Of a stretch of DNA of 64,000 bases, positions 16,000-25,534 are shown piece by piece. A program made the position numbers and the translations under genes. Position 1 is the first letter of the stretch. Each line of letters starts with the position of its first letter. Source of the stretch: Halosegnis longus (GTDB taxonomy: Archaea > Halobacteriota > Halobacteria > Halobacteriales > Haloarculaceae); NCBI RefSeq assembly GCF_009663395.1, contig NZ_QKNW01000001.1, positions 2,356,001 to 2,420,000 on the forward strand, written 5' to 3'. Below the pieces are notes generated by a model that ran no database searches, was not told the origin of the DNA, and saw only the letters and a list, made by a program, of their open reading frames with translations.

Positions 16000-18900
16000 C
16001 TATCTAGAATAAGAGAATCTGGAAAGTTTACAGTAGTTAATCTGGCTCTGTTGAAATCCGTTACTGCTGTTACGAAATCGGTGCTGAATACAGGACGCAT
16101 CCACCAGCCGAAAGCAGTGGGCCGACCAATCTGTGTAGTTCCACCAAGCCCTTACGATTATCTCGACGAACCAGTTGATCAGCCACAGCCCCAGTCCCGA
16201 GCCGTGTTCTAAGGCGTGTTCTTCGCCTTTCGATATGACGTTTGCCTCCATGTCGTTGATCCCTGGCCCGTTGTCCGTGACCGAGAGCACGATCCACTCG
16301 TCGTCTTCTCTCACGTCGATCGTGACGCGTGGCTCTGGGGCCGTGTTGTGCTTCACGGCGTTTTCGATGAGTTCAGACAGCGCCTCTTCGATTTCGTCGC
16401 CGGCACAGAGCGCGCGGTCGGTCCGGACGGACATGTCGAACCTGACATCCGGGTAATCACTGCGATACGATGCAACGATATCCGCAAGGAGCGAATCAAT
16501 ATCGACCCGTTGTGGGTCGATATCTCGATTCGCGATCACTTCGAGGTCACGTGCTTTCTCACCGAGCTCCAGCAACTCCTTGGCTTGCTTTTCGATTCTC
16601 TGCCCGAGTTCCCTGCTGTTTTCGTGGGCACCACTGCTGAGTAACGCGCCGTGTCCGCTCACGACGCCCAAGTCGTTTCGGAGATTGTGTCGAAGCACCC
16701 GATTGAGGACTTCGAACAATTGCTCCCAGCGTTTCTGCTCGGTGACATCGTTCTGAATCCCGAGGAAGTGCGTCACGGTACCCGTCCCGTCTCGAACCGG
16801 GGTAATTCGGACCTGATTCCAGAACGGCGTTCCATCGTTCCGGTAGTTGGCGAGTTCGACAGACACGGGCTCGTGTGCATCGATGTGTTCCCGCAGTGTG
16901 GCAACGGCGCTTGGATCAGTCTGCTCACCCTGCAAGAACCGACAGTTTCGCCCGGTGGCACTCGATGCGTCGTAGCCAGTCATTTCCTCGAACCCCTGAT
17001 TCACGTACACTAACGGCTCGTCCGGCTGCATCGCGTCCGCGAGAGTGATTCCGGCCTGTGCTCCGTCGATCGCCCGATCTTTGATCTGTAAATCGCGTAG
17101 CGTCTCTTTTCGCTCCGTAATATCACGAGCAACACCGTGGACGCCGGCGATATCACCATCTTCGATGGCCGGTGTGCCGTTCACTTCCAGCGTCACCGTC
17201 TCACCGTCAGCAGTCAGTATGTCGAGCTCGACGTCCTCGATATCGCCGCCGTCAAGCACTGATTCGAACGCAGCCATCGCTTTCGACGCCGACTCTTCGG
17301 TAGTGTATTCGACGAACGGCTCGCCGATCATCTCGTCAGGTGCGTATCCCAGAATCCGTTCAGACGCCGAGGAGACGTACGTGAACCGGCCGTCGCGGTC
17401 GAAGCGGAACAGCAGGTCGAACGTCGTGTCCGCGATCGCCTTGAACCGGTCTCGCTCGGCTTCGAGATGCGAGCGCGTCGTCGCCAGTTCACTGATTTCG
17501 TGGACGACGCCTGCGATCGCCAGATCTCCCGACCCGATTGTCGTCGCGGAGAATTCGAATTCGACAGGCCGCACGTCCCCGTCGTCGGTTCTCAGTTCAG
17601 TTTCAACGGTCGTTCTTCCCGACGTTCGAACCCTCTCAAGGGCGGCCTCGTATGTGGATACCTCACTGGAGGGAACGAGTTCGGAGAGGGATGACCCGTG
17701 GAGGCTGGCCGCGTCATGGCCCAAGTAGGTTGCCAGCAGTTCAGTAACAAACGTCAACACGCCCTCCTCGTCCAGCAGGAACACTTTCTCGTCGAGCTGA
17801 CCGAGTGCGCGCTGCAGTCGGCGCATCTCCGTTTCCCGTTCAAGCCGGTCTAAGGCGCTGACTGCCGTCATCGCCAGGAGTTCGACAAGCGCAGCGTCGC
17901 CCTCCTCGAACGCGTCCGCTGCCGTCGACCCGATGCCGAGCACCCCGTGCTCACCCAACGGGAGAAACATCCCCGACTCGACCGGCCCGTAATCGACACC
18001 CGTCGCCCCGGACAGATCGTCAATCACGACGGGTTCCTGTGACTGGAACGCCCGCCCGGCCGGTCCCTCGTCGTCCTCGAAAACGGGTGGGTCATCGATG
18101 GTCTCGCGCGCTTGGGCGGAGTATCTCGTCGGCGGGAGGGTCCCAGACTCGGGGTCGTGCAGTCGAACCGACGCGATTCCGCATTCGAACACGTCTTCGA
18201 CCTCGTCGATAAGGACCCCGATGAGTTCAGTTTGGTTCGCGACTTCGATGAACGCCTGTGAGGCGGCGAGCAGATCGTTGAGTGTCTGCTCGCGGTCCTT
18301 ACGCTCCGTCACGTCTTGGGCCGCGCCACGAATCATCACCACTTCCCCGGCCTCGTCGGTGATCGGCACGCCCTGAACGCGAAGCCAGCGGATCTCGTTC
18401 TCGGACTTGCGGTAGCGGAGATCCACGTCGAACGGTTCCATCGATTCCATCGCCTCCTCGACGGCCTGCTCGATGATCGGCCGGTCCGCCTCCAGGTACA
18501 CGTCCAGCGCCTCGTCGAGTGACGGTTCCTCCTCGTACTCGACGCCGAGGAGTTCGAACATGTACTCCGTCCAGAAGACGTCCATCGTCGCCACGTCGAT
18601 CTCCCAGCCGCCGACGTCGGCGACGCGCTCCGTCTGATTGAGCAGGTCCTGGAACCGGGCGAGTTCCTGTTCTTGCTCTTTCCGCCCAGTGATGTCCGTG
18701 AAGTACACCGACAGTCCGTCTTCATCCGGATACGCCCGAACTTCGAACCACACCGCAAGCGGCGGGAAGTACTCCACGAACGAGACGGACTCCTGGGTGT
18801 CCAGTGCTTCGTGGTACTTTTGATAGAACGTGGTTTCGACAGCTTCGGGGACGTTCTCCCACAGATGCCGGCCGACGACGTCGGCATCGGGGTCGATCGC

Positions 18901-19950
18901 CATCGCTTCCCGAAGCACATCAGTCCCCATCTCGTTGCTGTACGTGACCTGCCACTCCGTATCGACGCTGAAGAACGCGTCGTCGACCCGTTCTAGTGTT
19001 TGCGCCAGTTCGTCCCGCGCGGATTTCAACTCCTGGCGATACTCTTGCTGTTCGAGCTGTTGGCGCAGCCATTGCGCCATGATCTCGATCAGTGCCTCCT
19101 CCCCCTCAGAGAAGTCCGACCGGTGAGGATTTTCGTCCGCGAAACACAGGGTCCCGTACAGCTCTCCGTTCACGTCGATACGGGCACCCATGTAACACCC
19201 TAACCCGAACTTCTCGAATGCCGGGTCTGTCCCCATCTCTTCTGCTGCGTTCTCGACAGCGTACGGCGAGTCAGTCTCGGTAGCGATGGTTCGACGACAG
19301 TACGTCTTCGACAGCTCACTGGTCAGTCCCGCCTGGATCAGCTCGTGCTCTCCCTGTGCGGCGACGATCTCGAAGTCATTCGATTCCGCGTCGATGTGTG
19401 AGAGGAACGCGATATCCACCCCGAACACGTCGGCCCCGAACCCGAGCAACTGGTGCAGTTGCTCGTTGAACAATCGCTCTGGATTCGACGTGATTTGGTG
19501 GAGTCGCCGCAGGGTCTCTTGACTCGCTTGTAGCTGTGCCTCGTACTCCTGGCGTTCACGGACCCGAGACACGACGGACTCAATCTGGTTAGCAACGAAA
19601 CCGCTGTGGACCTCGCCATCGGTCATCTCGACGATCCCGGTCGCTGAACCGTCGAGCACCTGATCGGCGTGTACCGCTCCGGCTGCGATCAGAACCGGGA
19701 GTTCCGGATACTCCTCTCGTAACGCAGAGAGTACAGCGACCCCGTCGATCTCGGGAGGGTCATGCCGAGTGATGACACAGTCGATATCCTCGCCAGCAAG
19801 AACAGCTCGTGCTTCCTCAAGACCAGAGACCGTCTGAATGTGAAGGCGTTCCTCGTCTTCGAAACTCAACTGCGACGCAAGATTCGTTTCCTCGGCAGGA
19901 CCCGGCTCGACGATAACCGTCCGGATACTAAACTCAGGTTCCTGTACCAT
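16000..19950 (-). CDS. multi-sensor histidine kinase (pseudo-receiver, GAF, PAS/LOV) with replaced C-terminus
   Basis: A 1316-residue soluble kinase. The order is: receiver-like domain (about 10-125, with Arg at the usual phospho-Asp position); GAF (150-300); two PAS (310-425, 430-555); GAF (560-710); two PAS (715-830, 835-960); and a PAS with the LOV signature GRNCRFLQGEQTD (965-1085). Then come a His-kinase H-box RVLRHNLRNDLG (about 1105) and the ATPase with ELIENAVKHN, VTDNGPGI and HGSGLGLWL. The conserved ending is lost: after LINWFVE the frame enters ~50 unrelated residues encoded by an IS-like fragment (16044-16158). The last beta-strands of the ATPase domain are therefore missing and activity may be impaired. 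The LOV cysteine suggests blue-light sensing. Confidence 0.85.
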   Translation of the reverse strand: MVQEPEFSIRTVIVEPGPAEETNLASQLSFEDEERLHIQTVSGLEEARAVLAGEDIDCVITRHDPPEIDGVAVLSALREEYPELPVLIAAGAVHADQVLDGSATGIVEMTDGEVHSGFVANQIESVVSRVRERQEYEAQLQASQETLRRLHQITSNPERLFNEQLHQLLGFGADVFGVDIAFLSHIDAESNDFEIVAAQGEHELIQAGLTSELSKTYCRRTIATETDSPYAVENAAEEMGTDPAFEKFGLGCYMGARIDVNGELYGTLCFADENPHRSDFSEGEEALIEIMAQWLRQQLEQQEYRQELKSARDELAQTLERVDDAFFSVDTEWQVTYSNEMGTDVLREAMAIDPDADVVGRHLWENVPEAVETTFYQKYHEALDTQESVSFVEYFPPLAVWFEVRAYPDEDGLSVYFTDITGRKEQEQELARFQDLLNQTERVADVGGWEIDVATMDVFWTEYMFELLGVEYEEEPSLDEALDVYLEADRPIIEQAVEEAMESMEPFDVDLRYRKSENEIRWLRVQGVPITDEAGEVVMIRGAAQDVTERKDREQTLNDLLAASQAFIEVANQTELIGVLIDEVEDVFECGIASVRLHDPESGTLPPTRYSAQARETIDDPPVFEDDEGPAGRAFQSQEPVVIDDLSGATGVDYGPVESGMFLPLGEHGVLGIGSTAADAFEEGDAALVELLAMTAVSALDRLERETEMRRLQRALGQLDEKVFLLDEEGVLTFVTELLATYLGHDAASLHGSSLSELVPSSEVSTYEAALERVRTSGRTTVETELRTDDGDVRPVEFEFSATTIGSGDLAIAGVVHEISELATTRSHLEAERDRFKAIADTTFDLLFRFDRDGRFTYVSSASERILGYAPDEMIGEPFVEYTTEESASKAMAAFESVLDGGDIEDVELDILTADGETVTLEVNGTPAIEDGDIAGVHGVARDITERKETLRDLQIKDRAIDGAQAGITLADAMQPDEPLVYVNQGFEEMTGYDASSATGRNCRFLQGEQTDPSAVATLREHIDAHEPVSVELANYRNDGTPFWNQVRITPVRDGTGTVTHFLGIQNDVTEQKRWEQLFEVLNRVLRHNLRNDLGVVSGHGALLSSGAHENSRELGQRIEKQAKELLELGEKARDLEVIANRDIDPQRVDIDSLLADIVASYRSDYPDVRFDMSVRTDRALCAGDEIEEALSELIENAVKHNTAPEPRVTIDVREDDEWIVLSVTDNGPGINDMEANVISKGEEHALEHGSGLGLWLINWFVEIIVRAWWNYTDWSAHCFRLVDASCIQHRFRNSSNGFQQSQINYCKLSRFSYSR
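16044..16158. mobile_element. IS-end fragment (IS6-like terminal repeat) fused to the kinase 3' end
   Basis: The fragment begins GGCTCTGTTGAAATCC (16044-16059), resembling the terminal inverted repeats of haloarchaeal IS6-family elements. It reaches to about 16158, where homology of the histidine kinase stops. No transposase frame is present and the opposite repeat was not recognised, so it is a solo end or MITE-like piece. Confidence 0.45.
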
Positions 19951-20308
19951 CCAATAATTTGAAATTTGCGGTTAGTGTTGATAATGTTGCCGAATCACGG
20001 GGTCACCCCCTGAGAAGTACGTTCGGAGTGGTGAGACAAACGTCTCGAACGGATCGTTTCAATGTCAATTGACTACTGGAAACGATTAAATGTTGCGCAA
20101 TTGTACATTACAGCTTCTGCATTGCGACTCTAACTGGTAGCGAGGCCGGTCTCACTTATCGGATAGGTCACTCGCTGAATCAAGATAGAGCCGCTGCCCA
20201 CCACGAATCCTCGATTATACAACAGCGTACAAACAGATAGACGAGGAGGGTACGAACACTGTCGCAAGAGGTGCCACACGTGTCCGAATCCTCGCGAGGC
20301 AATCTCGC
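19951..20308. other. 358-bp intergenic stretch
   Basis: No gene seen. It contains the upstream region of the histidine kinase (AT-rich AATAATTTGAAATTTG near 19953) and the 3' side of the CorC-like gene. Confidence 0.5.
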
Positions 20309-21640
20309 TCAGTTCGTCACTGAATCATCCCCTCCGTCTTCGTGAATCCAGACCGTCGAGATTCGGGCCCCCTCAGTCCCAGTTACCTCAACGACGTACC
20401 CACCGACCTCAATGTAATCGCCACGTTCTGGCGCACGGTTGAGCTGCTCAAGTACGAGCCCACCAATCGTTTCGACCTCGTCGCTTGTGAACTCCTCGTC
20501 AATCACATCGCGGACCTCCGATAACGGGACGCCTCCATCGACGTCGTACCCGTCAGTACCATGCTGGCGAATCGAGGCTTCACGCTCGTCCATATCAAAC
20601 TCATCGCGGAGGTCTCCAACGAGCGCCTCAACGACGTCTTCAATTGTTGCAATCCCCTCAAATGCCCCCCATTCGTCGATGATTGCGACCATTTGCTGCT
20701 GATCTTCCTTGAACTGTCTCAGGAGACTACTCAGTGTCATCGTCTCGGGAGCGATGATGATCTCTCGGACGATGTCACCGACTACTTCGGCATCTTCGTC
20801 CTCCACTTCGGCTCGCAACACATCTTTGACATCCACGAAGCCAACCACTTGATCGCCGTCGTCGGCATCAAGAACTGGATAGCGGGTGTGACCAGCCTCA
20901 AGAATAATCGACTGAATATCTGAGAGCGTGGCATCGGCCGGAACACTCACCACATCCGGTCGTGGAACCATGACCTCTCGCACCACGATATCGTCGAGGT
21001 CGAACACCCGCTCAATCATCGCCACTTCTGCAACGTCGATATCTCCTTCCTCACCAGATCGGGTTAGCACCCGAAGAAGTTCCCGTTCGCCGAGCGTCTC
21101 ATCCGTTTCGGAAGCAGGGGGCACGCCAAGTGCTCGTGTAAATGTGTTTGCAGCTCCATTGAACACGACGATTCCCGGATACAGGATGTAATAGAAAAGT
21201 TTCATCGGCGGGGCGAGGAACAGAGAAAGCCGCTCGGTTTGGGAGATAGCGAGCGTTTTCGGCGCGAGTTCACCAAAGACGACGTGGAGGAACGTGATGA
21301 TACTAAAGCCGATTGCGAAAGCGACGAGATGGATAACACCTCCCGGTAGAATCGGTTCCAACACGGGTTCGAGGAGTGCCGCCACGGCTGGTTCGCCGAC
21401 CCATCCCAACCCCAAAGAGGCAATGGTGATGCCGAGTTGTGTCGTTGCGAGATAGTCGTCAAGACTCCCCATCACTTCCTGAAGCGTCTTCGCACCGGTG
21501 CGTCCCTCCTCAGCAAGTTGCTCGACCGCTGTCCCTCGTATCCGAACGAACGCGAACTCTGCGGCGACGAAAAACCCATTCAACACCACAAGAACCAGCG
21601 CAAGGGCGACTTGCGCCAGCGATAACGCGATATTTACCAT
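20309..21640 (-). CDS. CNNM/CorC-type transporter (hemolysin family)
   Basis: A 443-residue membrane protein. The DUF21/CNNM membrane domain is at residues ~1-200 with the feature GFFVAAEFAFVRIR and later HVVFGELAPKTLAI. Two CBS motifs follow (about 215-335, MVPRPDVVSVPADATL and DEWGAFEGIATIEDVVEALVGDL). A CorC_HlyC domain ends the protein (about 355-437). Family members export or regulate Mg2+ or Co2+, with CBS binding ATP-Mg. Length and architecture are complete. It appears monocistronic with no link to neighbouring signalling genes. Confidence 0.93.
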   Translation of the reverse strand: MVNIALSLAQVALALVLVVLNGFFVAAEFAFVRIRGTAVEQLAEEGRTGAKTLQEVMGSLDDYLATTQLGITIASLGLGWVGEPAVAALLEPVLEPILPGGVIHLVAFAIGFSIITFLHVVFGELAPKTLAISQTERLSLFLAPPMKLFYYILYPGIVVFNGAANTFTRALGVPPASETDETLGERELLRVLTRSGEEGDIDVAEVAMIERVFDLDDIVVREVMVPRPDVVSVPADATLSDIQSIILEAGHTRYPVLDADDGDQVVGFVDVKDVLRAEVEDEDAEVVGDIVREIIIAPETMTLSSLLRQFKEDQQQMVAIIDEWGAFEGIATIEDVVEALVGDLRDEFDMDEREASIRQHGTDGYDVDGGVPLSEVRDVIDEEFTSDEVETIGGLVLEQLNRAPERGDYIEVGGYVVEVTGTEGARISTVWIHEDGGDDSVTN

Positions 21641-22122
21641 TGGTAGAGATGAGATCTATGACTGATCGATTCTCGTGTGTCCATAGAGGGACCTCTCGTT
21701 CTGTATACTAAACAGGGTGGTTCAGAGGATGTGGTTGAACGGTACATCAAGGAGACAAAACACTAACTCAAGTGTCCGGCTTCACCCCGCTGGTGTCGGT
21801 AATCGCGCTGCTGGTAGGTTGTCTCCGGTATCGCGAATAACGGATTCCACCATCCATTTGAGAGAACACAGCAGAGCTCAAGCTCCTCACTGTGGATAGC
21901 GACACTCTCGGCGGCACTCCTGACGGACGCGCTGGAATCGACGCCCATCCGTATCACAGACCGGGTAGCGATACCGTTCTCACGCTCCACGTGTGCCTGG
22001 GTGTCGAGCGGTATCACTGCCCGTGATAGCATCGGTGTAACCATCTAACACCGGCGTCCGCGAGCGCTTATTGGATTCCCCGTCGTACCTCAATTCGCTA
22101 CGGATTCACCGTATACATACAC
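21641..22122. other. 482-bp intergenic stretch
   Basis: Nothing convincing. A minus-strand frame at 21763-22044 encodes 93 residues without a recognisable fold and is not called. The plus-strand TATA-like CGTATACATACAC just before 22123 serves the LUD gene. Confidence 0.4.
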
Positions 22123-22779
22123 ATGTCTCAACAGAAATCTGACTACGCAGACGACACTGCTATTGACGGATCGCTTGATGAACTGCCAGCCGAGGAGACG
22201 ATCGACGCGACCGTGGAAAACCTCGAGGCGAACGGCTTCAACGTCATCGTTGTTGACTCTGCTGATGAAGCGCTGGAGGCGTTGCAGTCGCACATTCCTG
22301 CTGACGTCTCGGTCATGAACGGTCACTCGACCACACTCGAAGAGATCGGCTTCATCGAGTATCTGACCGACGGGGACCACGAGTGGGACGCACTCCCGAA
22401 CGAGATCTGGAGCATCGACGACGACGCCGAACGGCAGGCAGCCCGCCGGCAGTCACAGACGGCCGACTACTTCCTTGGTGGGATCAACGCCATTGCACAG
22501 TCCGGTGAACTCGTTGCGGCCGACCTCTCGGGCAGCCGAATCGGTGCCTACCCGTTCGCTGCGAGCAATGTCGTCATCGTCAGCGGAGTCAACAAGATTG
22601 TCCCGACGCTCGATGCTGCACTTGACCGACTCGAGTCCGTCGCGTATCCGCTCGAAAACGAGCGCGCGCAGGAAGCGTACGGCGTCGAATCGGCAATCGC
22701 CAAGCAGCTCATCTTGCGCCAAGAGCCCGAAGAGGACCGAACGACGATCGTCCTCATCCGCGACCAGCTGGGGTACTAA
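22123..22779 (+). CDS. LUD domain protein (LutC/YkgG-like)
   Basis: A 218-residue soluble protein of the LUD family. VMNGHSTTLEEIGFIEYL (about 66-83), ADYFLGGINAIAQSGELVAAD (about 113-133) and NVVIVSGVNKIVPTLDAAL are characteristic of LutC/YkgG-like LUD proteins. In bacteria these act with LutA/LutB in lactate oxidation, but no LutA or LutB gene is here and many LUD proteins stand alone. Start ATG 22123 with a close TATA box. Confidence 0.9.
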   Translation: MSQQKSDYADDTAIDGSLDELPAEETIDATVENLEANGFNVIVVDSADEALEALQSHIPADVSVMNGHSTTLEEIGFIEYLTDGDHEWDALPNEIWSIDDDAERQAARRQSQTADYFLGGINAIAQSGELVAADLSGSRIGAYPFAASNVVIVSGVNKIVPTLDAALDRLESVAYPLENERAQEAYGVESAIAKQLILRQEPEEDRTTIVLIRDQLGY

Positions 22780-23120
22780 CACGCTCTCGCGACGCTCTCT
22801 ACACTGCGTAGCTCCCCACATGTCGGGGTCGTCATGGTGGCAGCAGGCTGGAGTGGGCTGGCCTCCGGTGCCAGTCGACACCACGTAGCCACCGCACCCT
22901 GTTGAACGCACTGTACGAGCGCGATCATGACGGCTGGGGAGTAACGAGCAACCTCACCGTCCAAATCCGCTGGGGTGAGACGGAATCGCTTCGTAGGGTG
23001 CTCGCGTTCGGCAACTCGAAGGTGTATGAAGACAGAAATCATCAGACAGAGACCGCTTAGCAGCCGGATTGCGAGTTGCCTCACCACCTCAAGGACGGGG
23101 TCAACCGGAGGAAGCTGCAG
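22780..23120. other. 341-bp intergenic stretch
   Basis: No gene called. The plus strand around 22904-23060 contains a coding-like run (NALYERDHDGWGVTSNLTVQ) that lacks a start and may be a degraded winged-helix gene. A weak minus-strand GTG frame overlaps it. Confidence 0.35.
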
Positions 23121-24017
23121 TCAAAACGGGATGTCCACTGTCGTATACGAGAAGGCCCCGTCGTCGGGGCGAAGCGTGAACTCAGCCACACCACGGAAGC
23201 CCAAGTTGACCAGATGTGGCTGCCCCGCCGGTCCCGTGCCGACATCGTACCCCTGTGCATGGGTATGGCCGCTCACCGCTGTGAAGACGTCGTGAGACTG
23301 AATGGCCAGCTGGATGGCGATTGAGCCGGTATGGAGTACTTCGAGTGCTGCATCCCGGTCGCCAACCGAGTGGTGCCGGTCGAACGACGTATTGTACGGT
23401 GAAAGGTGAGTCGCAAGCAGGGCGTGTTCGGCGTCGGTGAGTACCCCTTCGAGCGTGTCGTATCTTGCTGCCACTGTTTCGACGCCAGTCTTGAACCGTG
23501 CCTGCTCTTCTCGAGTCAGGCCAAGCTCTGTCGCGACTGTAGAAGCTGGCTGCTCCTCGATGATGACTGCCGCACAGGCCTCGAGTAACTGGTCTGCAGC
23601 TGCATCCGCTGCGTAGCGTCGTTCACTCGGCGGCTTTGTCGTCGGGTCGAGCGGCTCGAAATCACGCACGTCGAGGGGCGGTTCGAGCGACCGTTGCGTA
23701 CATCCCCATCCAACGACCGAGAAGTCTCCCGTCTCGAAGGCAGTTTCGTGGGCGACTGCTGCGTCGTTAATGCCGTCGACCACCCGCTCCGGCATCGGCA
23801 TGTGGTCGTGATTGCCGGGGACATACAAGAGCGGCACCGCGTCGGTGACGTACTCGACGAATTCACGCGCGAGGGCTACGTCATCGGGGCCATCGCGATG
23901 CGTCAGATCGCCTACAACGAGTGCAAAATCGATCCCATCCGCAATCGGGATGCCCTCGATAGGGTGGGCCTCGCCGCCAGGCTTGAGATGTAGGTCCCCG
24001 CAGACGAGTAGCTCCAT
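23121..24017 (-). CDS. calcineurin-like metallophosphoesterase
   Basis: A 298-residue cytosolic phosphoesterase. The metal-binding motifs are in order: GDLHL (residue 7), VVGDLTHRDG (about 34), YVPGNHDHMP (about 66) and SGHTHAQGYD (about 246). Length suits YfcE/Icc-type phosphodiesterases; the substrate is not predictable. It is encoded divergently from the first PQQ-repeat gene of the large signalling region (24203), with ~185 bp between. Confidence 0.88.
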   Translation of the reverse strand: MELLVCGDLHLKPGGEAHPIEGIPIADGIDFALVVGDLTHRDGPDDVALAREFVEYVTDAVPLLYVPGNHDHMPMPERVVDGINDAAVAHETAFETGDFSVVGWGCTQRSLEPPLDVRDFEPLDPTTKPPSERRYAADAAADQLLEACAAVIIEEQPASTVATELGLTREEQARFKTGVETVAARYDTLEGVLTDAEHALLATHLSPYNTSFDRHHSVGDRDAALEVLHTGSIAIQLAIQSHDVFTAVSGHTHAQGYDVGTGPAGQPHLVNLGFRGVAEFTLRPDDGAFSYTTVDIPF

Positions 24018-24202
24018 GCTTGGAGGCGACTCGCTGCCGGCATCAGTGCTTCGCCGGCTTGTACACCATTCACATCGTCAGTCCCCGTCTATGCGCCGTC
24101 CGGAAGTCGGTCGCCAACTCACCCCTGTCTGGAGGTACCAACGCCGTGACCGAGTTATTTGTCGGTCCAAGCGAACAACGACACTAATGAGAGGACTCGC
24201 AT

Positions 24203-25369
24203 ATGCTCGATGACGACGTTGGCGTTGCGGCGATTGACCGCCGTCGTACCGGCCGAGTACACGACCAACGCGTTGGTGCGACGGCACCCACACAGGCGTG
24301 GACGACGGTCGCGGGAGGTGGAGTCGAGCGTGGTCCCGTTGGCATCGACGAGTGTGCGTACGTGTGTACGACCGAGGGGGGCCTCCACGCGATCGATGCG
24401 ACGACTGGCGAACGTCGGTGGCAGGCTAGTCTTGACGGCCACCCCGTTGGGGCACCGACCGTCGAGCGCAAGTTCCTGTACACTGGCACGAGCGAAGGCA
24501 CGTTCCACGCCTTCGAGGTTGCAACAGGCGAGCGAGAAGCGACCGTCAGCATGGATGCTGGCTTTGTTGCGCCACCGCTGATTACGCCGAACGGGTGGTA
24601 CCTGTTTCTGACCGATGCGACGATTCGGAACTACCAACCGGGACATGACGAGGCAGTCATCGATGCACCAGGACGAGCACTCGGTGTCGCTGCGGCCGCA
24701 GACGGGATGGTGTATGTTGCGACCGGCTACGGGACGGCAGACGATTCGTTGACACAGCCGGCGATACTGGCAATCGATGAAACCGCCCGCAGCGTTGCGT
24801 GGCAGCAAACGCTCCCAGCCGCCGATGGCGTCGAGACTGTAGTCGTCGCTGGCGAGCGACTGCTTGTCGTTGCCCGCGGGCAAGTGCGTGCGCTCGATCG
24901 CTCGACCGGAGAGCGTGCGTGGGACCTCCCGCTCAAATCAGTAACCGACGGGAGTGATGACGACCAGACTGGGGGACCTCACCAGCCGCGGCTGGCTGTC
25001 GATGCCGAAACCGGGATTGGGGTTGTGAGCTGCTGGGCCGGTCAGCCAGTCGTCGCGCAGTTTGAGCTCGATGCCCCAACGGGATTCGACGAACAGTGGA
25101 CGCACTCAGCCGACACTGTCACACCCAGTGTCCGGGATGGAACTCCAAGTGGTGGCGTCTCCACGCCACTGGTGTTTGACGATGCCATTGTGGTCTGTGG
25201 CCCCGGGTTACGACTCCATGCGCTTGACCGAGAGTCACTCTCGACTCGATGGACTGTCCCGCTTCCGGTCGACAGCGACCGGCCCCTGGCGACGCTGACG
25301 GCAGTCGAGGACCGAATCATTGTCGCCGACAACCACGGGGGACTCCACGCGTACCAGCTCACAGGTTGA
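24203..25369 (+). CDS. PQQ-type beta-propeller protein without signal peptide
   Basis: A 388-residue repeat protein. The recurring unit is x-L-Y-A-x-D-x-x-T-G-x-x-x-W; examples are LHAIDATTGERRWQ (about 60) and VRALDRSTGERAWD (about 235). Together the repeats form one propeller. There is no signal peptide, lipobox or membrane helix, so it is intracellular, unlike typical PQQ dehydrogenases or BamB. Unlike its neighbours it lacks the C-terminal zinc ribbon and TxVY motif. It is the first of eight propellers in the window. Such domains usually act as ligand or protein-binding sensors; no enzyme activity is implied. Confidence 0.87.
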   Translation: MLDDDVGVAAIDRRRTGRVHDQRVGATAPTQAWTTVAGGGVERGPVGIDECAYVCTTEGGLHAIDATTGERRWQASLDGHPVGAPTVERKFLYTGTSEGTFHAFEVATGEREATVSMDAGFVAPPLITPNGWYLFLTDATIRNYQPGHDEAVIDAPGRALGVAAAADGMVYVATGYGTADDSLTQPAILAIDETARSVAWQQTLPAADGVETVVVAGERLLVVARGQVRALDRSTGERAWDLPLKSVTDGSDDDQTGGPHQPRLAVDAETGIGVVSCWAGQPVVAQFELDAPTGFDEQWTHSADTVTPSVRDGTPSGGVSTPLVFDDAIVVCGPGLRLHALDRESLSTRWTVPLPVDSDRPLATLTAVEDRIIVADNHGGLHAYQLTG

Positions 25370-25534
25370 GCCGGCGTAGCGAGCGTGACTCGTGTCTATC
25401 ATACGACCACGACAGTACGCAGGGACGTAGTCGTGTGACCCGTTCATCTCCGACGACCGCGGTCGTGTCGCTGGGTCCGCGCTGTCTCACCGGCTCCCTC
25501 AGGTCTATATCAGAGGGACAACACACCTTGCTCG

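Noticed and set aside
17045-17728. Plus-strand frame of 227 aa inside the histidine kinase
   Set aside because: Ser/Arg-rich complement of the PAS region; no start signal.
21763-22044. 93-codon minus-strand frame in the 482-bp gap
   Set aside because: No family, no good start signal; could be a relic but evidence is too weak.
22904-23060. Winged-helix-like coding run without start
   Set aside because: Too short and lacking start and stop context; noted only as a possible relic.
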